Assembly: GCA_020355105.1 (NCBI GenBank)
Contig: CP070658.1
Coordinates: forward strand, 40,867-46,493
Origin: Candidatus Thorarchaeota archaeon
GTDB lineage: Archaea > Asgardarchaeota > Thorarchaeia > Thorarchaeales > Thorarchaeaceae
Direction: 5' to 3'
DNA length: 5,627 nt
Made by a program: the position numbers and the translations under genes. Below the pieces are notes generated by a model that was not told the DNA's origin, searched no databases, and was given only the letters and a program-made list of their open reading frames with translations. Shown here one piece after another: positions 4,503-5,627 of the stretch; within the stretch, counting starts at the first letter, position 1; each line of letters begins with the position of its first letter.

Positions 4503-5627
4503 CTACTTGAACCTGCCCATCGCAGATACAGAAGCTCTTAGGAAGAAGAAGACAAGTCCAAGTGTAAAGAGTGGCAGGGCAAGGACTAGCAGCAGGCTTT
4601 GGGATAGGAGTGCTACGACTACTATCAAGGCACCCCCAATCGCCAGGTTCACAACAGGGAAAGAGAACGCCAGTGGAACAGGTAAGTCGCCCGGCTCATT
4701 GGTAAAGACAGGAACATAGGACCCGATGGCTGTACCAACAGCTGCAAAGAGGAGGATCAGAGGGCCTGTCAGCCAAATCAGCGCAGATGCGCCTGGCACT
4801 TGAAACAAGAAGGCAATGAATCCGACTATTGGAATCGCCGAGAGAGCGACCTCCAAGACGCCTAGGATATACTTCGCTAGTACGATATCGCGATCCCTAA
4901 ACGGGCTAGCCTTTAGAAGGTAGACGTTTTCTCCCTCATCTACAAAACCAAGAAGCGAAGTAACACTACTTACCTGAACCATCAGCAGTAGCATGAGCAG
5001 GAATGCTGGTATGGCCGCCATTCGGAGAGCAGGCGTCACTTCGAGGGGCGAGATTCCGGGCGGAGTGAAGAGATTCAAGTACACCACCAAAAGAATGCCG
5101 AATACCACGTACACATACTTCAAGACTTGCATCGGACTCCTCATCCTAGACCAGAAGTCCTTCAATACAATCCAGAAGACAGGATCGCTGATCCTGGTTG
5201 ACGAGAAGTCAACTTGGCCCCGAAGGATTCTACTGAACCTCCCCTCCACTTTCTCAGTGCCAGTAGCGGCTGCAAAGACCTCGTAGTATTCTGGATCGCA
5301 GAAGGCAACTAGAACCAAGAAGGCGAGCAGGAATCCCAGGATGAGGAAGTTGAACCCGAGTTCTGGCCCGTATCCCCAATCCAATACTCCAAGAGTTTCA
5401 GTCAGCACATAGGCAACGCTGTTGGGGGGCCAAGCCATGGCCTCCACAAAACCGTCCGTCAAGGCAGGGACTGCCGGGATGAGGACGCCAACGATGAGGA
5501 TTGGAACCGCAACATGCCTGGCGGGATGGGTTGTCCTTACAGTCAGTTTGATACGTACGTACGACGCAATCCCGCCCAAGAAGTAGTTCACTTCAAAATA
5601 CAATAGAAAAGCGACAATGAGTCTTGA
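4503..5627 (-). CDS. Multi-pass membrane protein, probable ABC-2-type exporter permease (5' end outside window)
   Basis: The frame is open to the right edge: upstream of the TTG at 5603 it continues in frame as SRLIVAFL, so the N-terminus is cut off. The visible 374 residues are very hydrophobic, with roughly eight membrane segments: about 39-54, 92-108, 167-186, 203-226, 253-275, 283-303, 322-342 and 346-364. Between the middle segments is a cytoplasmic loop DEGENVYLLKASPFRDRD followed by LAKYILG (about 230-256), the pattern of ABC-2-type exporter permeases in which an acid/Gly element, LLK and a pro-rich turn precede the next helix. An earlier loop (FWIVLKDFWSRMRSP, about 151-165) also fits that family. 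It would pair with an ATP-binding subunit, whose gene is not visible and may lie to the right. The gene converges on the metal pump with a 25-bp spacer. Substrate is unknown, and another integral membrane family is possible. Confidence 0.6.
   Translation of the reverse strand, partial: SRLIVAFLLYFEVNYFLGGIASYVRIKLTVRTTHPARHVAVPILIVGVLIPAVPALTDGFVEAMAWPPNSVAYVLTETLGVLDWGYGPELGFNFLILGFLLAFLVLVAFCDPEYYEVFAAATGTEKVEGRFSRILRGQVDFSSTRISDPVFWIVLKDFWSRMRSPMQVLKYVYVVFGILLVVYLNLFTPPGISPLEVTPALRMAAIPAFLLMLLLMVQVSSVTSLLGFVDEGENVYLLKASPFRDRDIVLAKYILGVLEVALSAIPIVGFIAFLFQVPGASALIWLTGPLILLFAAVGTAIGSYVPVFTNEPGDLPVPLAFSFPVVNLAIGGALIVVVALLSQSLLLVLALPLFTLGLVFFFLRASVSAMGRFK

Noticed and set aside
5601..5603. TTG at 5603 as start of the membrane protein
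   Set aside because: The frame stays open to the window edge as hydrophobic sequence (SRLIVAFLLYF), so the protein almost certainly begins further right.

Overview
The window looks archaeal. Start regions carry TATA-like boxes 20-26 nt upstream rather than bacterial -35/-10 elements, arginine is often AGA/AGG, one gene starts with TTG, and the kinase has the cytoplasmic multi-PAS, H-D-L-N phosphoacceptor style common in archaeal sensor kinases. I cannot name a phylum; a euryarchaeal/Thermoplasmata-like or Asgard-like genome would fit, but this is inference. No rRNA, tRNA, CRISPR array or transposase is visible.

Layout: (1) 3-224, plus strand: last 73 codons of a gene I do not recognise. (2) 225-312: convergent spacer with a clear GC-rich hairpin (255-277). 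(3) 313-2085, minus strand: a soluble PAS-PAS histidine kinase of 590 aa with an extra C-terminal thioredoxin/glutaredoxin-like domain containing a CFWC motif. (4) 2086-2259: 174-bp divergent promoter region with a TATA-like box for each direction and small repeats that may be an operator. (5) 2260-2586, plus strand: an ArsR/SmtB-family metalloregulator, overlapping by 17 nt (6) 2570-4477, a P1B-2-type ATPase (Zn/Cd/Pb exporter class). (7) 4503-5627, minus strand: a multi-pass membrane protein resembling an ABC-2-type exporter permease, convergent with the ATPase and running off the right edge. No stretch above 300 bases lacks a gene.

How it fits together: ArsR and the ATPase form a compact metal-resistance operon in which the regulator probably represses transcription until a soft or borderline divalent metal binds, after which the ATPase pumps the ion out. 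The regulator's expected alpha-5 metal site is altered (His to Cys, terminal Glu lost), and the ATPase has a short CSHC N-terminus instead of a full heavy-metal-associated domain. The divergent kinase shares the promoter region. Its seven cysteines all lie in the last 107 residues, which points to a thiol-redox or metal-responsive kinase. The kinase fusion is the most unusual thing in the window; a functional link to the metal operon rests on adjacency only.
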